Part shown: piece by piece, positions 43,557 through 46,691 of the stretch | Layout: each line of letters starts with the position of its first letter | Position numbering within the stretch: position 1 is the first letter of the stretch | From: Myxococcus sp. | GTDB lineage: Bacteria > Myxococcota > Myxococcia > Myxococcales > Myxococcaceae | DNA: 46,691 nucleotides | Assembly: GCA_014879945.1 (NCBI GenBank) | Contig: JACSRE010000143.1 | Span: 1-46,691, forward strand | Direction: 5' to 3' | The notes under the pieces: generated by a model | What the model saw: the letters and a program-made list of their open reading frames with translations, nothing else | The model's database searches: none | What the model was told of the DNA's origin: nothing | Position numbers and translations under genes: made by a program

Positions 43557-44129
43557 TCAGCGGGCCTCGGCGCGCGCGCGCGACTTCGACTTCTTCGCCT
43601 CGGCGGCGGCCTCTTTCTTCTCGGCCTCCTGCGCGGCCTGGAGCTTCTTCATGCGCTTGCGAATCAGCTCGCGCTTGAGCGTCGAGATGTGGTCGACGAA
43701 CATCGTGCCCTTGAGGTGGTCGGTCTCGTGCTGCACCGCGATGGCCAGCAGCCCGTCGCAGGTGAGCGTCTGCGTCTGGCCCTCGGCGTCCTGGAAGCGC
43801 ACGGTGATGACGGCCGCGCGGTCGACGTCTTCGGCCTCGCCGGGAATCGAGAGGCAGCCTTCGCGGTACTCCACCTTGCCCTCGTAGGTGAGGATCTCGG
43901 GGTTCACCATGGCCAGGGGCCGGGCCTCGGGCTGGCGCGGCGTGGTGTCGAGCACGATGACGTTCTTGAGCACGCCGATCTGCGGCGCCGCCAGGCCCAC
44001 GCCGTCGGCGGCGTACATCGAGTCGAAGAGATCTTTGATCAGCTCGCGCGTCGAGTCGTCGACGACCGAGACGGGCTCGGCCTTCTGCTTGAGCACGGGG
44101 TGGGGCCACACCAGGATTTCGCGAACCAT
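43557..44129 (-). CDS. def: Peptide deformylase
   Basis: 190 aa with all three family motifs: GVGLAAPQIG, EGCLSIPG (metal Cys92) and QHETDHLKG (H134, E135, H138). It removes the N-formyl group from nascent proteins. A C-terminal extension of about 30 residues rich in Lys, Ala and Glu (AAQEAEKKEAAAEAKKSKSRA) could touch the ribosome. The J-domain-like gene is upstream in the same direction with a 62-base gap containing a promoter-like TTGGCG / TTACAA pair. Confidence 0.96.
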   Translation of the reverse strand: MVREILVWPHPVLKQKAEPVSVVDDSTRELIKDLFDSMYAADGVGLAAPQIGVLKNVIVLDTTPRQPEARPLAMVNPEILTYEGKVEYREGCLSIPGEAEDVDRAAVITVRFQDAEGQTQTLTCDGLLAIAVQHETDHLKGTMFVDHISTLKRELIRKRMKKLQAAQEAEKKEAAAEAKKSKSRARAEAR

Positions 44130-44136
44130 GGCTCTT

Positions 44137-44165
44137 TTGTAACGCCTTGTGCCCGCCCTCGCCAA
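44137..44165 (-). promoter_or_regulatory. Promoter-like -35/-10 pair just upstream of def
   Basis: On the minus strand TTGGCG (44160-44165) and TTACAA (44137-44142) are 17 bases apart. The predicted transcription start would coincide with the def ATG (44129), implying a leaderless or very short-leader mRNA. There is no ribosome binding site in the seven bases before the ATG. Confidence 0.3.
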
Positions 44166-44191
44166 GCCGGGCGACCTGCCCCCTCGAAAGA

Positions 44192-46691
44192 TCAGTCGAG
44201 CAGGTGCCGGGCGTACTCGGCGCGGCGGCGCTCGTCTTCCAGGGCCCGGGCTGCCTCTTCGATGAGGGTGGAGACGACCTGGGCCCGCTGCTGGAGCGAG
44301 GCGTCGGGGTGGCCGGTGTACTTGATGGGGTCGAACTCCTCGGACAGCCGGCGGAAGGCGCGCTGCACGTCGTCTCCCGAGGCCGACCGCGCCAGGCCCA
44401 GAATGCTGAAGTAGTCGGCGTCTTGCACCTCGTCGTACTTGGCCTCGAGGCGGCGCACGTCGAGATCGCCCGAAGGGGCAGGGGCCGGCTTCTCGGGCGG
44501 CTTCACCTCGATGACGCCCAACAGCCTGGCGACCACCAGGGCGCGGAAGGCGTGCTCCTGCTTGAGGCCGGCGGCCAGGGTGAGGTCTTCGACCGAGGCC
44601 TCGCCATCGACCCACGAGAGCATCTTCCGCTCCTTGTCGTTGAAGCCCATGGCGCGCAGGTCGACGTCGTGGTCGGTGGCCACGCAGACCGCCTGGGCGC
44701 CGCCCAACGTCTCGAGCAGGGCGTCGGCGGGCACGGCGCGGCGCAGGGCCTCGGCGAGCAGGGGCAGGGTGGCGCGGGGCACCGCCACCAGCAGCACCGC
44801 CGCGCCGGGCGGCTCGTCGGAGAGCCGGTACTGGGTGGTGTCTTCGCTGAAGGCCTCGAGGGCCACCGCCTCGGTCGCGCGCTGGAGCAGCGGCACCGTC
44901 TCGATCTCCCGCAGCAGCCCGCGCGCCTTCATCGCGTCCACCTGCTCGAGGCCGGTCGCGGTGCGCAGCAGCCGCAGGTCGGCCTCCTGCCGGGCGTCGA
45001 TGAGGCCGTCGCGGCGGGCGCGATCGATGAGCGACTCGTGATCGAACGACGACTCGGCCCCGTGGAGCGCGCCCTTCTTGAACCAGAGCGTGCGGGTGCC
45101 CCCGCGCACGCCGAGCTCGAGCCGGACGTCGGCCTGCGCCGCGGCGAGGGTCGAGACGAGGTGGGCGAGCTGCTCGAGCGACACGGTGCCGGTGCGGGGC
45201 AGGCCGAGGGCGCGGCGGCCGGGCAGGGCGAGGTTCATCACCTGGCGGTGCTCGAGCGCCTTGAGCCGCTCGGTCGACAGCTGCGCGAGGGCTTCGGCCT
45301 CGTCGGCGCGCGCGCGCTGGGTCTCGAGCGCCTCGCGCAAGGCCTCGAGGTCGTGGGCGCGCTCGGCGGCCTTCGTGCGCTCGGCCTCGAGGGCGGCGCG
45401 GGCCGTCTCGAGCGCGGCGGTGGCCCCCTGGAGCTCGGTCTTCGTCACCGCCAGCGCGGCCTCGACCTCACCCGCGAGCTTGATAGCCACCTCGGCCTCG
45501 TCGGTCGCCTCGGCGGCGGTCGCGACGGCGCCGGTGAGCTGGGCCGAGACCTCGTCGAACCGCTCGTCGAGCTCCATCTTGGCCAGGCGCTCGTCGTCGA
45601 GCTGGGTGCTCAGCTCCTTCACCCGGGCGGCGGCCAGGGCCAGCTGCTCGCGCACCACCTCGAGGTCCTTCCCGAGGCCGAGCTGCTCGGCCTCGAGCCT
45701 CGCGGCGCGCTCTTCGGCGCTGCGGGCGGCGTCCTGCTCGTGCGTCAGGCTCGAGAGCAGCGACTCGCGCTCGGCGGCGCGCTCGACGGCCGTGGCGTTG
45801 GCGGCCTCCAGGCTCAGCTCGGCCTGCTGCGCGCGGTCCTCGAGGGCGGCGAGGCGCACCTCGCGCTCGGCCAGGGCCGCGTTCTTCTCGATGAGCGCCT
45901 GCTCCAGGGCCGCGATGCGCCGGCCGAGCTCGTCGTCCTTCGCCGCGAGCTGCAGCCTGGCCTCGCCGTGGGCCGCCTCGAGCTCGCTGGCGAAGCGCTG
46001 CTGGGTCTCGACGCGGTCGGCCTCGAGCTGCTCGGTGTAGCTGCGCGACTCTTCCCGCAGCTGCTCGAGCTGATCTTCCAGCGCCGCGCGGGCCTCGCGC
46101 TCGCGGCGCACCAGCGACTCGGCGTGCTCGGCGCGGCGCTTGAGCGCCTCGAGCTCGGCCTGGCTCTTGCGATGCACGACGTCGGCGGCCTGGCGCTGCG
46201 CCTGCGAGACGGCGCGGCCTTCGAAGACGATGGCCTCGGCGCGGGCGAGCACCTCGCGGGCGGTGGCGCCGTCGGGCGGCGCGAGCGAGGTCGGCGCGGC
46301 CTGGGGCGCGGTCGGGTCGCTGGCGCCCTCGGGGGGCGTGGTGACGTCGGCGAACGAGGTCTCTTCTGCCGAGGCCGCAGCTCCGTCGAGGCCAGCGTCG
46401 TCTGCCGGCTCGGCGACCGGCGGCGCCGCCGGCACCGAGAACACGCCGGAGCCCGTGGAGCCCTGCGCCTCGCGCGCTGCCCTGCGACGAGCGGCCTCGG
46501 CGCGCACGTCGTCCTCCAGCCGCTGCAGCTCTTCATCGTCGGTCGCGACGGGCGGCAGTGACGACTCGAGCGAGGCCAGGGCCTGCGCTTCGACGTCGCG
46601 GTGTAGCTCGTCCTCGAGCGTCGGCAGATCGCCGAACAGGCGCATCATCACCGAGTTCGAGGCGCCGGGAACGCCGGTGCGCAGGGTGGCC
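44192..46691 (-). CDS. Coiled-coil protein with PATAN (DUF4388)-like and J-like domains (5' open)
   Basis: At least 830 aa; the frame stays open to the window edge. The upstream residues (RTGVPGASNSVMM) look coding, so the true start probably lies outside. In-window starts would be GTG 46651 or ATG 46648. The order is: acidic Pro/Ala-rich segment (about 60-130 from GTG 46651), a long Glu/Arg/Ala coiled coil (about 150-480), a PATAN/DUF4388-like region (about 490-650: GTVSLEQLAHLVSTLAAA, LWFKKGALHGAES, RDGLIDARQEADL), and a C-terminal J-like domain (DYFSILGLARSASGDDVQRAFRRL). The J motif HPD reads DPI, so DnaK stimulation is unlikely. Such proteins act in myxobacterial signalling and cytoskeletal scaffolds; the exact role is unknown. 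Confidence 0.82.
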   Translation of the reverse strand, partial: ATLRTGVPGASNSVMMRLFGDLPTLEDELHRDVEAQALASLESSLPPVATDDEELQRLEDDVRAEAARRRAAREAQGSTGSGVFSVPAAPPVAEPADDAGLDGAAASAEETSFADVTTPPEGASDPTAPQAAPTSLAPPDGATAREVLARAEAIVFEGRAVSQAQRQAADVVHRKSQAELEALKRRAEHAESLVRREREARAALEDQLEQLREESRSYTEQLEADRVETQQRFASELEAAHGEARLQLAAKDDELGRRIAALEQALIEKNAALAEREVRLAALEDRAQQAELSLEAANATAVERAAERESLLSSLTHEQDAARSAEERAARLEAEQLGLGKDLEVVREQLALAAARVKELSTQLDDERLAKMELDERFDEVSAQLTGAVATAAEATDEAEVAIKLAGEVEAALAVTKTELQGATAALETARAALEAERTKAAERAHDLEALREALETQRARADEAEALAQLSTERLKALEHRQVMNLALPGRRALGLPRTGTVSLEQLAHLVSTLAAAQADVRLELGVRGGTRTLWFKKGALHGAESSFDHESLIDRARRDGLIDARQEADLRLLRTATGLEQVDAMKARGLLREIETVPLLQRATEAVALEAFSEDTTQYRLSDEPPGAAVLLVAVPRATLPLLAEALRRAVPADALLETLGGAQAVCVATDHDVDLRAMGFNDKERKMLSWVDGEASVEDLTLAAGLKQEHAFRALVVARLLGVIEVKPPEKPAPAPSGDLDVRRLEAKYDEVQDADYFSILGLARSASGDDVQRAFRRLSEEFDPIKYTGHPDASLQQRAQVVSTLIEEAARALEDERRRAEYARHLLD

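Noticed and set aside
44147-46561. 800-codon frame antisense to the coiled-coil gene
   Set aside because: Leu/Gly/Arg composition and no signals; the minus-strand protein has coherent coiled coil and domain structure.

Overview
The window reads as chromosomal DNA of a myxobacterium (Myxococcota). GC is very high with strongly G/C third codon positions. There are many lipoproteins, two proteins with MYXO-CTERM-like tails (hydrophobic segment plus Arg cluster), a Hanks-type kinase with a PEGA tail, VWA lipoproteins with calcium-type DxDxDG repeats, a coiled-coil PATAN/J-domain-like protein, and a candidate sigma-54 promoter. The phylum is inferred from these traits; no rRNA or tRNA gene is visible.

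Layout. 1-8 kb: the tail of a MYXO-CTERM protein, a strong hairpin, then a surface-lipoprotein block (two overlapping VWA/DxDxDG lipoproteins, a PPC-like lipoprotein, and a divergent pair whose candidate start codons overlap). 7.9-11 kb: a three-gene minus-strand set with a Tat-type gluconate-dehydrogenase subunit-3-like protein, a GMC flavoprotein with a Cys cluster, and an M23-like lipoprotein that has lost its zinc ligands. 11-13.5 kb: two more lipoproteins. 13.5-18.7 kb, minus strand: gamma-glutamyltransferase, a secreted serine protease, a TatD-like barrel without metal ligands, and a Ser/Thr kinase. 18.8-25 kb: two tandem zinc-ribbon membrane proteins facing an ECF sigma / anti-sigma-like / TPR-CHAT protease module. 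25.0-25.5 kb: a GG-N10-GC sigma-54-type promoter with repeated GGCATG elements ahead of a 48-aa ORF. 25.5-28.8 kb: glmU and glmS. 28.9-31.7 kb: radC-recQ. 31.8-36.9 kb: a zinc-ribbon/L12-CTD-like protein, an NAD(P)-binding protein, an outer-membrane-like protein, pssA-cinA and an alpha/beta hydrolase. 36.9-37.6 kb: about 680 bp without a supportable gene. 37.6-46.7 kb: a beta-helix-like protein, an HU-family protein with a good terminator, an intact M23 lipoprotein coupled to an unknown protein, alr-nth, a TetR regulator, def, and a large coiled-coil protein open at the window edge.

How the genes fit together. Much of the window is about the cell envelope: UDP-GlcNAc supply (glmS, glmU), D-alanine (alr), peptidoglycan hydrolysis or its control (two M23-type proteins), phospholipid head groups (pssA), and surface lipoproteins and secreted proteases. 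The rest is genome maintenance (recQ, radC, nth, cinA, HU) and signalling (kinase, ECF sigma system, TetR). The best candidates for poorly described biology are the ECF/anti-sigma/CHAT module with its zinc-ribbon membrane neighbours, the sigma-54 small-ORF locus, the VWA lipoprotein cluster, and a set of degenerate enzyme folds (M23, TatD, J domain).
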